Assembly (NCBI GenBank): GCA_031835245.1
Contig: JAVKOQ010000094.1
Location: 62,001 to 126,000, forward strand
Direction: 5' to 3'
DNA: 64,000 bases
Origin: Balamuthia mandrillaris
Taxonomy: Eukaryota > Discosea > Longamoebia > Balamuthiidae
Part shown: positions 44,281-54,989 of the stretch, one piece after another
How positions within the stretch are numbered: the stretch's first letter is position 1
How the letters are laid out: each line of letters begins with the position of its first letter
Notes under the pieces: model-generated
Seen by the model: the letters and a program-made list of their open reading frames with translations, nothing else
Told to the model about the DNA's origin: nothing
The model's database searches: none
Made by a program: the position numbers and the translations under genes

Positions 44281-46100
44281 ATGAGACAAGGTTGGCGGTT
44301 AGTGGTGATCAGCGTGCTTCTGTGTCTCGCTCTGAGTACGGCTTTTCCTGATGTACATTTGTGGAGCATAACAGAACTTTTGACACCTTTGATCTTTTTC
44401 TCTCCTTTCAGAGGTGCATGCGGACTGCGACGAAACAGATCCGTCCTTCCAGATCTTGAACGAAGAGGAGCCCGTGCTCACCATCAGCCCCAACGGAACA
44501 GTAGTCCGAACATGCGGGGGAGTCAACCTCTGCAACCCTTACCGCGAGGACGCATCTTGTCCTACCTCTCAGGTTTGCATCACTTCTCTTTCAAAGGCTG
44601 GTGGCTTTTCCCCTATCGCCATTCCAGTAATCATTTTTTTCTATTCGCTGCTCTGTTTAGTGCTTGTTGGGATACAACCTCTTTGGTAAGTGCGTGGCTG
44701 TGCTTGAGGACGACGAGACCGATTGTTCCACCGACTCAGCTGCGCGGGACGCCGAGGTCAACGACGGTTGTTGCACGGTATGACTCCCTTAGTAGTATAC
44801 TTGTTTGTTCTCGTCATAACCTCTGGAAAACGTTTGCTTGGTCTGTAGGCTGGTGTCTGCAAGCAAAAGCTGATCACCCCTCCTAACGAGGTCATGGATG
44901 AGAACAAGGAATTCGACCTCTTCCTGGATGAGGACGATCTACCGGGTATGCTATATTAACGAAAGGCAAATCACATCCAACATACTTACATGCTCACTCA
45001 TTTCTTCTTCCACCTGTAACTGTTTCTCTCCCCAACTCTATCTATGAAGCATTCTTCTATCAGGATGATGCTGGTTGTGGCGACGACCCTGGCCCTGTGA
45101 AGTTTATTCGCTGTGCTGACTCGGCTTGCGACACTTTAGCCTTGGATACTACCATCTCCGGCACGGAGCAGGCCTTTTGCCCAGTGAAGGGGGCCTTGGA
45201 TCCTGCCACTGGTAACCCTGTGTTTGTGGTTTATGGTAACTCTCCTTTGGTTCTCTTCTATGTCCACTGCGACGACCCAGACTGTGATTCTTATGGCTTC
45301 CAGAATTGGACTATCGCTAACTACGACAACGGCTATGAGCAACCCTTCGCCGTTGGTTTTGATGGTATGTTTATGTCCTCTTATTCTCGTCTGCTCCCTA
45401 TTCTCGTTCCTCACTCTTAGTTTCAGTCAACGAAAACCCCTATATCGCCTACTGGGACGACGATGATGTCTACTATCGGTCGTGCACCGACGTCACTTGT
45501 GGCGTGGAGACCAGGACCCTTGTTGCCAACAACCTTGGTGGCAGCTGGGTGCAAGGCGTTGTGGTGGCCATCCGCTCCGACGGAAGACCCATGGTCGTCA
45601 CAAACGAGGGTTCCGGCCGACGCGTCGTCTTCTGGTCCTGCCACGACGAGACCTGCTCCACCCCTCCGTCCCAGGGATGGGAAATCACCGGAGACGATGT
45701 GGACGAGGCTGAGAACATGGCAGTGGTGGTCGGCAAGGATGACCTGGTTTTGGCCTGCTGGAAGTCGGAGGAAGGCACATTGGTGTCCCACTGCGATGAC
45801 TACAATTGCACCAGCGGCTCGTTGAGCAACGTGGGTAAGCTGATTGGCGGTAACTTTGCCTGCGACATTGTCCTCGGTGAGAACGACGAGTACCCCACGT
45901 TGTTCCTCGGAGCCCAGCAGGGCATGTTCATGGCCTTTTGCACGGACTACGAGTGCTCCGACCCTATTATCCGCCAAGTGGCCAAGGTGAAGAGGAAAAG
46001 CAAAGGTCAGTTTGTGAAGAACAGCGATGACGTTATCACGGCCATGTACTGGACCGCTGGAGATGCCACTTATGCTGGTGTTTATGACTGTGACCAGTAA
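44281..46100 (+). CDS. Secreted protein with six C-x4-C repeats
   Basis: Six exons, 44281-44335, 44412-44572, 44661-44777, 44849-44945, 45050-45364 and 45427-46100, give 472 aa. A signal peptide (LVVISVLLCLALS) is followed by a Cys-rich head (DCDETDPSF, GGVNLCNPYREDASC, CLLGYNLFGKCVAV, NDGCCTAGVCKQKL). The rest is a repeat of about 45-55 residues, each ending in a C-x-D-x-x-C turn: RCADSAC, HCDDPDC, SCTDVTC, SCHDETC, HCDDYNC and FCTDYEC. The strands between (NPVFVVYGNSPLVLFYVH, RPMVVTNEGSGRRVVFWS) suggest a six-bladed propeller stapled by disulphides. Family name unknown. Two in-frame acceptors 6 bp apart (45420 and 45426) leave two residues uncertain. Confidence 0.75.
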
Positions 46101-46509
46101 AAAGAACTCAGGTTTCATGGAACACTGTAAAAGAGAAAGAGAGAGAGGGAGGGAGAAAGAGGAAGAGAAAGAGAAAGAGAAAGAGAAAGAGAAAGAGAAA
46201 GAGAAAGAGAAAGAGAAAGAGAAAGAGAAAGAGAACGAGAAAGAGAATAAGAAGACGATGAAAGAAAAAGAGAGAGAAAGAGAGAGCAGAGGGACAGAAA
46301 ACAGGGAAGGAGTTCTGTTGCAAGTGCCATTTGCAGCCAAAAACATGCCAAGCACGATGTCGTCTCCTTACGTTTGTTGTTTTCGTTGTTGTTTTAGTTT
46401 CACTCCATGCTTTCTCACTTTTTTCTCATTAGAGAGACCTATAATAAAACTGCTATAATGGTGTCAAAAAATTAAAAAATAAATAAATATAAACAAAAAG
46501 GCCTCTAGC
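46101..46509. repeat. 3' spacer with (GAGAAA)n
   Basis: 409 bp after the secreted Cys-rich gene. (GAGAAA)n at 46133-46240 is purine-rich on the sense strand, unlike intronic repeats. An AATAAAA-type signal lies near 46440, and an AT-rich lead precedes the next start. Confidence 0.7.
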
Positions 46510-46840
46510 ATGGACTCTGCCGACGGAGCGAGTACTTCATCCTCTTCCTCTTTGTCTTCCGGCGATCTTGTGCGGATCTCCAAAAAACTGAGCTATGTGC
46601 TTCGTCACGGGTTGCCGATGATGGAAGCGCGAGGGGCAAAGGTCTATGCGGACGGGTGGCTCTGCTTGGACGAACTTTGGAGGCACTGCCCCGCGCCGCT
46701 CTTCAAGAAGGTCACGCAGGAGCAGCTGCTTTGTTGTGTGGCCAGCTCCAAGTCGACCAGAGATGAGCAACAGCGTTTTCAAGTGGAGGAATTTGATGGT
46801 TTGTTTACTTCCTTGTCGTTTCTTGTCGTTTCTTGTCGTT

Positions 46841-46880
<40 letters not shown>

Positions 46881-48683
46881 GTCGTTTCTTTCCTCTCCCC
46901 TCCGCTCTCTTTTCTCCTCTAACAATGTTGTGGTTGATAGATGGAAGGATCTTCATAAGAGCCACGTATGGTCACTCTTTTCCTTTGGACAACAGACCGC
47001 CGTTGTCCGCTTGCGGCGCACAACCGTTGGAACAGTTTGGGGTGGGTGCGCAAGGAACCGCGGCCGTTGTGCCTTCCCTCACTCAACAGTGTCTCTCTTT
47101 CATCACTGCCAACATTAAACGGTTTGAAGCGCTAGGAGGTAAAACCTTCATCTTCTTCTTGTTGTTGTTCTTGTTGTTCTTCTTGTTCTTCTTGTTCTTC
47201 TTCTTCTTCTCTTCTTCTTGTTCTTGTGGTTCCTTTATGATTAACAAGCGAACAAACAAAGAATGTTTGGATGATTCGCTGCTCTGCCGGTTGTTAGTGT
47301 TGTTAAAGAAAGAGAACAACACCGCTAGAGCGGTCATGAACATTCTATTGGGGAGCCAAGTGCAAACGCTTCACCTCGAGAAAACATTTGTCAGCGACGC
47401 CACGTTTCGTGCTGTTGGTAACTGCAAGCACTATCTTCTCCGTTTCTCTCTCTCTCTCTCTCTCTCATCTATTCTCCTCTCGTTTTATTTTCTGTCTTCT
47501 TCTATTATGTTTTCTTCTTTGTGCTGTTGAAGCTCATAACGCGGACAAATAACAGCCAACAAATGTCCATCGTTGTTACGGCTCAACCTCAAAGGCTGCT
47601 TCTCTGTTTGTAACGATCAAAGCATGATGTATCTGCTGAAGCGGTGTCATCACCTCCAGGTGATAAACTTGGGTATGTCTCGCTTCTCTCTCTATCTAGC
47701 ATCTCGTTGCTTATTCTATTTTGCTGTAAAAAACAAGCGAGATGTAAATACCTTACGGACAAAGCATTAGAGGCAATAGCAAAGAGCGCCTGTTCCAAAA
47801 GTTTAGAAACGTTGGACATTTCTGGACTCCCTCTTATTACTGATAAAGGCATTGCTCATTTACGACGCCTCTCTGCCCTTCGTTCTCTCACCGTACTCAG
47901 TTTCTTTTTCTTCTCTCTTTTATTCTCTTCTTAACTTCTTTCTTACAAGCCCATTTCTTTCTTTACAAAGGTTTTGGGATGTCCAAACGTTTCTCTTTCT
48001 GCCTTGACTCAACTCGAAGAATCAATCAACTCCAATCGCGACTCTTCCTCGTCTTCTTTCTCTTCTTCTCCTCTCTTGAAAGTGGAGAGCGACCATTTTG
48101 AGCCGATCTTTATCTGTGGCCCTGACGACGTTTCCTACGGCCCGCTCTCGCACAATGCGCTCTTTGCATTCTCCCTCGAAGGCGTCAGCTATCCTTCCCT
48201 CATTCATTACTATCAATGCCAAAAGTTTGTGGGCAGCGACGACGAGCATTCAGAGGCCATTCGGAACGCGGAGACGGCCTCCAAGGCGTTTCGCATGGGG
48301 CAGAGCAGGGACAAGACCATGCGAGCTGACTGGGAGAAGGTCAAGTATGATGTTATGTGGCAAGGCATGAACGCCAAGTTTTCTCAGGTTCGTCGTTGTT
48401 TTTGTTCAGGTGTTTGTTTGTTTTTTTTTCTTTTTGTTAACTCACCTGTGGAACTAGAATCCTCAACTGATAAAACTGCTGTTGGGCACCGGAGACCGTC
48501 TCATCGTGGAACGACGAAGGTTTGACTCTGTCTCCTTCTCTTGTCGCTCTTTGTGTTCTTAGTTATTCAAACCCCCCAAACAGGAACACGTACTGGGGAG
48601 ACGGGTTGGATGGCAAAGGGCGCAACAAAAGCGGCAAACTGTTGATGCAACTCCGAAAGAGTCTTGCTGCCCAACAAACATGA
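46510..48683 (+). CDS. KptA/Tpt1 RNA-lobe - LRR - NADAR fusion protein
   Basis: Eight exons, 46510-46798, 46941-47138, 47262-47417, 47556-47672, 47738-47892, 47971-48387, 48458-48519 and 48584-48683, give 497 aa. Residues about 20-112 match the N-terminal RNA lobe of tRNA 2'-phosphotransferase: ISKKLSYVLRHGL, DGWLCLDELW, QRFQVEEFDDGRIFIRATYG then HS. The NAD-binding second lobe (HGT and HIHL motifs) is not seen. Residues about 165-325 are leucine-rich repeats (LLRLNLKGCF, ARCKYLTDKALEAIAKSAC, LETLDISGLPLITDKGIAHL). Residues about 335-490 form a NADAR domain (YGPLSHN, YPSLIHYYQCQKF, RADWEKVKYDVM, AKFSQNPQLIKLLLGTGDR, YWGDGLDGKGRNKSGKLLMQ). NADAR enzymes cut ADP-ribose N-glycosidic links. The usual V-E-H before YYQ is L-I-H here, so activity may be altered. 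Confidence 0.82.
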
Positions 48684-48728
48684 GGAAAAAAAAATCCATC
48701 GCTATAATATTCATGTCGTCACGATCAA

Positions 48729-49640
48729 ATGTACTCAAGATGTGCTCTAATTCTGCAGCAAATACAATCAAAAAAAAATAAAAGAAAGAAAAAAATGAAA
48801 GAAAAGCTTTCTTCTCTTTCTTCTCCCTTTCGCCACGTTTGTGCACCTTCTTCCTCCTCCTCCTCCTCCACTTCTTGGCACTTCCTCTTCGCTTCCCTTC
48901 GGCCAAAGCATCGAATACATCAACACACTCTCCGTTTGGGCACCCACAAATCCTTTTGCACCGCGTCCAGCCACGATGCACTATTGTCGGAGCAAGCGAG
49001 GATGGTGCGACACAAGCCGTTGCGGCGGTTGTCGACCGGAACGGTCCGACCCTTGGTGGTGGCCTGCATGCCCCTCAAAAGCAACGCCAACGTGAGCAGC
49101 ATCGCCCGAGTGGCCTCCAATTGCGCCGTGCAGCACCTGGTCTGCTGCGGGCAGGCTAGACTGTTGGGACCCATTGTTCGCCAGGCCAGGCTTCAACAGC
49201 AGCCGGAAGAAGAACAAAAACGAAAGAAAGGAAAGAAGAAAGGGCCACGAGCAGAAGAAGAAGAAGCAGAAGAAGCAGAAGAAGCGCAAGCAGAAGCGGA
49301 AGCAAGAGAAGAGGAGAGTAACGAAAAGCGAGCCGGTGTCGACAATAATTGGTTCATCGTGAAAAATGGTTTAAAGCACACCCTGTTGGACTACAAGCGC
49401 CAAGGCTACAAGCTGATAGGCTTGGAGCAAACGAACAACTCCCAGGACATTCATGGTTTCGCCTTTCCTCGCAAGATGGTGTTGGTGGTTGGCAACGAGG
49501 CCTCTGGGATTTCGGAGGAGATCCTGGCGATGATGGACGCGGTGGTGGAGATCCCGGTTTGGGGCCTTCCCTATAGCTACAACGTGGCTACGTCCACTGC
49601 CATGGCTCTCTACGAGTACTGCCGTCAGCATCCCTCATGA
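48729..49640 (+). CDS. SPOUT (TrmH/SpoU-type) RNA 2'-O-methyltransferase
   Basis: A single exon of 303 aa, with an alternative start at 48795. The N-terminal half is basic and Ser-rich and could target an organelle. After PLVVACMPLKSNANVSSIAR (motif 1, with the conserved N and R) there is a Lys/Glu-rich insert (about 160-205). The SAM-binding trefoil knot follows: GYKLIGLEQT, FPRKMVLVVGNEASGISEEI (motif 2) and VEIPVWGLPYSYNVATSTAM (motif 3). These enzymes methylate ribose 2'-OH in tRNA or rRNA. The closest style is the plant/protist SpoU-domain group. It starts 45 bp after the stop of the KptA-LRR-NADAR gene on the same strand, so the two may share a transcript or a read-through region. Confidence 0.85.
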   Translation: MYSRCALILQQIQSKKNKRKKKMKEKLSSLSSPFRHVCAPSSSSSSSTSWHFLFASLRPKHRIHQHTLRLGTHKSFCTASSHDALLSEQARMVRHKPLRRLSTGTVRPLVVACMPLKSNANVSSIARVASNCAVQHLVCCGQARLLGPIVRQARLQQQPEEEQKRKKGKKKGPRAEEEEAEEAEEAQAEAEAREEESNEKRAGVDNNWFIVKNGLKHTLLDYKRQGYKLIGLEQTNNSQDIHGFAFPRKMVLVVGNEASGISEEILAMMDAVVEIPVWGLPYSYNVATSTAMALYEYCRQHPS

Positions 49641-50490
49641 GAGCAAAACCACCCCAACAAGAACAAAATGTTGTAGGTCTCCTTTTTTTTTTCTTTCTCT
49701 CTTCACATATATTTTTTTTGCTTACACAAGAAAAATTTGTTGTAGGTTGGGATCGAACGCATGATGTCGACATTATTAATTATCGCTCAAAAATATTATC
49801 GTCGTGGGTTGGAATCGAACGCATAACGTCGACTATAATTCACGATTGGCCGAAATTCCGCTATTTTCCCATTGGTCGGCGCCCTTTCACCAAAAAACGT
49901 CCCGTTGGGAGCAAACAGCGACAAAGTGACCAGTAAGCTGATCGATTGGGGTTGGGAGGCCTCCTCCGTCATTTTGTGTCGGACTCTACGCATTGCTCCC
50001 GAAAAAAACAAAAAGGTGAGCGAGGAGGTTTCTGAGAGGGGGAAGCTTATTTTTTTCGTTTGCTCACATCATACACTCTCATACAGCATATCTTCAGGAA
50101 CCATTTTTGAAGTTCGGTATGAGTAGTTTTTTTTTGTGTTGTGGTGTTTGCTTTTTAAGGTGAAATATCTAAAAAGAACAACCAAAAAAAAGCTGACAAA
50201 AATATTTATTTTTTCAGTTGTTTGCACAGCAAAAAGGGGGGAGGAGAGGCACTCTCTACGCTGAAGAGGCAAAAAAAAAAAGCATCGTCCTTTCGCGCCT
50301 TCTGTCGTTTGCGCTTCGTGGACTCCCTTTTTTTTATTATTGACACTTCACTCAAAAAAGAAGGAAAGAAAGCAGAGAAACGAAAACATACTCAAGGCTC
50401 TCGCGCTCCTGTACTTTTAAATCTTCTTCAAACGCTTTTTTTAGTTGCAGTTTGAAAAGATCAACTTTGCTCTAGAACCAGAAAAAAAAA
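49641..50490. promoter_or_regulatory. 850-bp spacer with two TCGAAC/GTCGAC units
   Basis: Two direct copies of a unit (GTTGG-RATCGAACGCAT-RA-GTCGAC) at about 49745-49775 and 49808-49832. On the complement each reads as a B-box-like GCGTTCGATYCC. Downstream are T-rich runs and a C/T-rich lead into the gelsolin start at 50491. No gene is seen. Confidence 0.5.
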
Positions 50491-52075
50491 ATGCCAAGAG
50501 AAGGAGGGGAAAAGAGCTCAAGCTCAAGAGAAAAGCATGACCGAAACTCGCGCGGAAGAAAAGAGGAGAATAACTCTTCCGCTTCATCATCTTCCTCTTC
50601 TTCTTCCTCCTCCTCTTCCGATAAACCTCGCACTTCTTCCTCCTCAAGAAAAGAACATAGGACCTCAGGGAGCCACAACAGATCCGATCCTCGCAAACTT
50701 CAACAAGAGGGAGATGCGGACGCCTCTTCTGCACGGGAAAAGTTTTCGACGGCACCCACGCGAGGGCGCGAGAGCAAAGCCCGACGCTCCGCGATGGACT
50801 TGGACTTGGAGCAAGTGGCGGCGGCGGGAGTAGGCCTCGGTGGCGGTCCCACCGATGCCGACGGCAAACCCAAGAGCGGCAGCTCCTCTGATAGCCGCAG
50901 GTTCGAAGCGGAGGGAGGTGGGGGCTCATCCGGTTCCGGCTTGGGTGGAGGAAGCGGAGCAAAAGGTTTAGGAGGAAGCACTAGCTCGTTGCCAAGTGTG
51001 AGTTCCTCAACATCGGAGGGAGGAGCGGCTTCCTCGCCAGGAGCCGAAAAGAGAAGGTTTCTCTCCAACCTGAAGAGGAAGGCCAAGCCCAGCAAGAGCG
51101 AGGGCAACCTCTCTGGCTCGGGCTCTCCAGCCTCCTCTCCTTCCTCCGACAGAGCCAGAAAGAAGGAGGAGAAAGAGGCTCGCAAACGACGTGAGAAGGA
51201 GGAGAAAGAGGAGAAGAAACGAAGAAAGAAAGAAGGCGGCGGGGGAGGAAGCGGCGTGGGTATTGCCGGTAGCAAGAACGCCGGCATTCCTGGAGTTGGA
51301 AAGCCTATTTCCGCCAGAGGAGTTGCCAACCAGCACAATGGCGACAAGACCTCCTTCAAGGCAGCGCTGGAGTCCATCGAGGCCAACAAGACCCAGATGG
51401 GAACGTCCCCTAAAGGCCTTGGACTCGTGAAGATGCCCCTCTTCAGCGGGGATGAGCTGGACTACAACGACGGATACAGCGGAGAGCGGCAGAAAATGAC
51501 CTATACAAAACAGAGCACCATTGAAGGTGAGTCGCTTTTCAAAGGGGCTGGCAAGAAGCCAGGCCTGGAAATTTGGCGCATAGAGAAGATGGTGCCGGTG
51601 CGAGTGCCAAAGTCTAAAGTCGGAAAGTTTTACGCTGGTGATGCCTACATCTGTCTTCATGTACGTTTCTTTCCGTTTCTCTTTGTTCCCTTCTGTTCTC
51701 TCCTTCTCTCCTTATTCTCCTCCTTTTCCTTCGTCATCCTCATTGTTTGTGTGTTTCAAAACAGACGGCATACAAGCATGACCGCAGCAGGACGTTGGAG
51801 TGGAATATATACTACTGGATAGGAAGAAAGGTTCCGAAGGATGCTCTTACCTCCGTTGCCATTCGTACCGTCCAACTAAACGGAGACATTGGCTCTAAGG
51901 CTATACACCATCGAGAGGTTAACACTTTGTTCCCTTGCTTCGTCTTTCTCCCTGTAGTTTAACTTTGATATATTTTTTCCGACGCAGATGCAAGGGCATG
52001 AATCCGAAAAGTTCTTGCAGTTGTTCAAGTACAGGATCAAATACCTTAAAGGCAAGCTTATCTCTACGTCTCCTC

Positions 52076-52113
<38 letters not shown>

Positions 52114-54783
52114 CAAGACGGTATTTCCACCACAATACAACAAAGGTGGTGTGGAGAGTGCTTTGAATCATGTCGAAGAAGAAGACTATGAAGTTCGTTT
52201 GTTGCACGTAATGGGCACAAAAGGTCGCGTGCGACAGGTCGATCCATTTGCTGAGTCCCTAAACGAGGGAGACGTCTTCATCCTGGACGCTGGAGAGAAA
52301 GTCTTTGTTTGGGTTGGTCACAAGGCAGGGCTGAAGAAGGAGAGCAAGGCCATGGAAATTGCCAACATTATCAACGCTGAGAACAAAGGCAAAGGCAACG
52401 TCAAGAAACTGAGTACGTGTTATCCCACCTGTGTGCTCCTTCTTCTACGAGACCTATTGCTTACGTATCACAGAGGGAAAGAAGAGAGATGAGAACAAAA
52501 GCTTTTGGGAGATCTTGGGCGGACAGGGTGAGATAGCCGAAGCCTCGGAAGCCATGAACGAGAATGAGATTGATGAAGACATGGCCGAATCCGTCTTCCT
52601 TTACAGGTCTGTGTGCTTACCAACTCTCTGTCATTTCTTTTGCCACAAAACAACACCTGACTAATAATCAAAACAGAGTGGTAGAAAAAGGAGCAGGTGA
52701 GTTCGAGGCGGTTCCAGTGGAGCAACATCCGCTCAGGAAGGAGCTGCTCAAGTCGGAGCACACATACATTCTCGACTGTGAGACCGAAATGTATCTTTGG
52801 GCCGGCAAAAACTCCGACTTTGAGAGCAAGACTCATGGCATCATTGTTGCTGATGTACGTTTGCTGTTTGTGTTTGTTTTAAAAGCATCTTCCGTGCGTT
52901 CTTCTCAAACTTCAAACACCCAACAGAAATTCTTGAAGATGTTTGATAGACCGGAATGGACGCCAATGACTCGCGTCGTGGAAGGGTACGAGAGCGTGCT
53001 CTTCAAGTCCAAGTTCCTCGGCTGGGTGGAGAGCCACCCCGTCCAAAGCTACGTACACGAGGAGCTTCGCAAGGGACGCATTGCCGAACCCATGGAACAA
53101 CCCGAGATTAACGTGGAACATCTCCTCCTAGGACAGCAAGCACCATCCTCTGCTTCCGCCTCATCGACACAGCCCTCATCGGATGAGTTCATTCCAGAAG
53201 TAGACCCTGACAGTGGAGTCATTGATATGTGGTTCATGGATGACAGCGGGATGGGACAGTCGGTGGAAGAAGAAGAGTTCGGAGAGTTCTTCTCTGGTCG
53301 CAGCTACATTGTGCTCTACTCCTACCAGCAGAGGGGGGTGCTAAAGTCGGTGGCCTACTTTTGGGAGGGCAGGCACGCCTCCTCCAAGGACTATATTGCC
53401 TACCAGAGCGGGTTGGTGGCCTCTTTGGAGGAGAAGATGGAGAGCGAGGGAGGGCACGCCCCCATCCAGGTTCGCATGAAGCAGCACAGGGAGGGCAAGT
53501 TCTTTCTCTCCCTCTTCAAAGGCTTCTTTGTAGTTCACTTGGGCAGAGGCAAGAGAAAGACCAAGTCTCTATACCAAATCCGTTCCGCTGCAGCTGCAGC
53601 TGATGCTTCTTCATCCTCCGGCGCGACCACTCAGCTCATCCAAAAAGCGGTTCAATTGGAGAAGGTCACGTCGGAGGCCCTCAACAGTGGCGCCTCCTTT
53701 GTGCTTACCTCTGCCAAGGCCATCTACAAGTGGCACGGCCAAGGCTCCTCCCCAGCGGCCAGACAGGCAGCTGACACGGTGGTTGCCAGGATTGCAAATG
53801 GTCGGAAGGCTGTGGAATGCCTGGAGGGCCAGGAGCCGCCCGAGTTTTGGAAGGACATTGGCGGCAAGAAGCCCTATGCCGATGCCCCTCTGCTCAAGAG
53901 GCAGCTTCCGCCGGGCTATCCGCGCCTCTTCCAATGCGGCATCGCTCGCGTGTTCAAAGTGGAGGAGATCGTTAACTTTATTCAGGAAGACCTGGCGGAG
54001 GAGGACGTCATGATGCTGGATGCCTACTATGAGATCTACCTGTGGTATGGCCTGGAGTCTACGGAGAAGGAGAAAGAGATGAGCAAGGAGATGACGGAAA
54101 GATACCTGCAAAAAGCCATTCAGGTCCAGAAGAGGAACGCCTCGGAGGTAAGCATTCGCGTCATTAACTCGAGGGAGGAGCCGCTGGTCTTTAGGTCCTT
54201 CTTCCTGGATTGGAAGGACAAGTCCAACCAACGGGACGTTGCCAAGGAGATTGAACACAGGAGACAGGAGAAAATACTGCAGATCGAGGATGAGAGCAAG
54301 AAGCCTGCCACACCTCTCATGGCCGAGTTCCTGAACAAGGCCAACGAGAGAATGGGGATTGATGCGGCTAAGCATGACGTTGAAGCTGCCAGAAAGAGGG
54401 AACAGCAGGAAAAAGCCAGAAGAGAGGAGGAGAGGGTCAGAAAGGAGAAGGAGAAGCAGCGCCTGCGAGAGGAGGAGCGTCGGAGAAAGCAGGAACAAGA
54501 GAGACAGAAAGAGAAGGAGAAAGAGGAGACAGAGAAAGAGAAACAGAAAGAGAAGGAAAAGGAGAGAAACAAGAGCAAAGGAAAGAAGTCTTCAGCAACG
54601 ACAAAGAAAGAGGAGGAGACCTCCTCCTCTCCTGGCGATCAAAGTCCTCGCTCCAGCAACACCTCCACGACTACCACCACCGGAGCCAGCGACGACGAAG
54701 AGCACGACGACAAAGAGAACGAACAATCCTCTGCCTCTCAGTTAAGCGGCGGTGAGGAGGAGAACGGCAATGTAAGCGAGTGA
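50491..54783 (+). CDS. Gelsolin/villin-superfamily actin-binding protein
   Basis: Seven exons, 50491-51660, 51765-51917, 51988-52051, 52146-52412, 52474-52606, 52677-52854 and 52927-54783, give 1273 aa. A disordered Ser/Gly/Lys head of about 330 residues (with GGDxxD-like runs) precedes six gelsolin domains. They are recognised by LEIWRIEKMVPVRVPKSKVG, YIYYWIG-type segments (LEWNIYYWIGRKVPKD), GGVESALNHVE, VFILDAGEKVFVWVGHKAG, YILDCETEMYLWAGKNSDFE, YIVLYSYQQRG...AYFWEGRHAS and VMMLDAYYEIYLWYG. Gelsolin domains cap, sever or bundle actin in a Ca2+-dependent way. No villin headpiece is present. The C-terminus is instead a 130-residue Lys/Glu coiled coil and an acidic tail. Intron 3 has a likely GC donor (AAAG|GCAAGC). 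Confidence 0.9.
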
Positions 54784-54989
54784 TTTAAAAAAGATGGATA
54801 TAGATGGACATAAGTTTGGATCCGTTCCCCCCTCTCTCTGCCTTCATCCCTTGAAGCATTCTGCTCTTCGTTTTTCTTTCTCAAATATTGTTGTATTAAA
54901 GGAGGGAATTTTTTTTATAAAACAAAGGTTTCTCTTTCTTCTCTTTGTACACCACCTTCTTCTGTTGAAGACTTCGCAGTAATCAGTAC
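54784..54989. other. Convergent 3' spacer
   Basis: Short region between the gelsolin and RNF37-like stop codons with AT-rich, polyadenylation-like sequence (TATTAAA near 54894). Nothing else is seen. Confidence 0.5.

Noticed and set aside
45423-46355. 310-codon minus-strand frame under the secreted Cys-rich gene
   Set aside because: Starts in the downstream GAGAAA repeat and mirrors the real exon; no homology.
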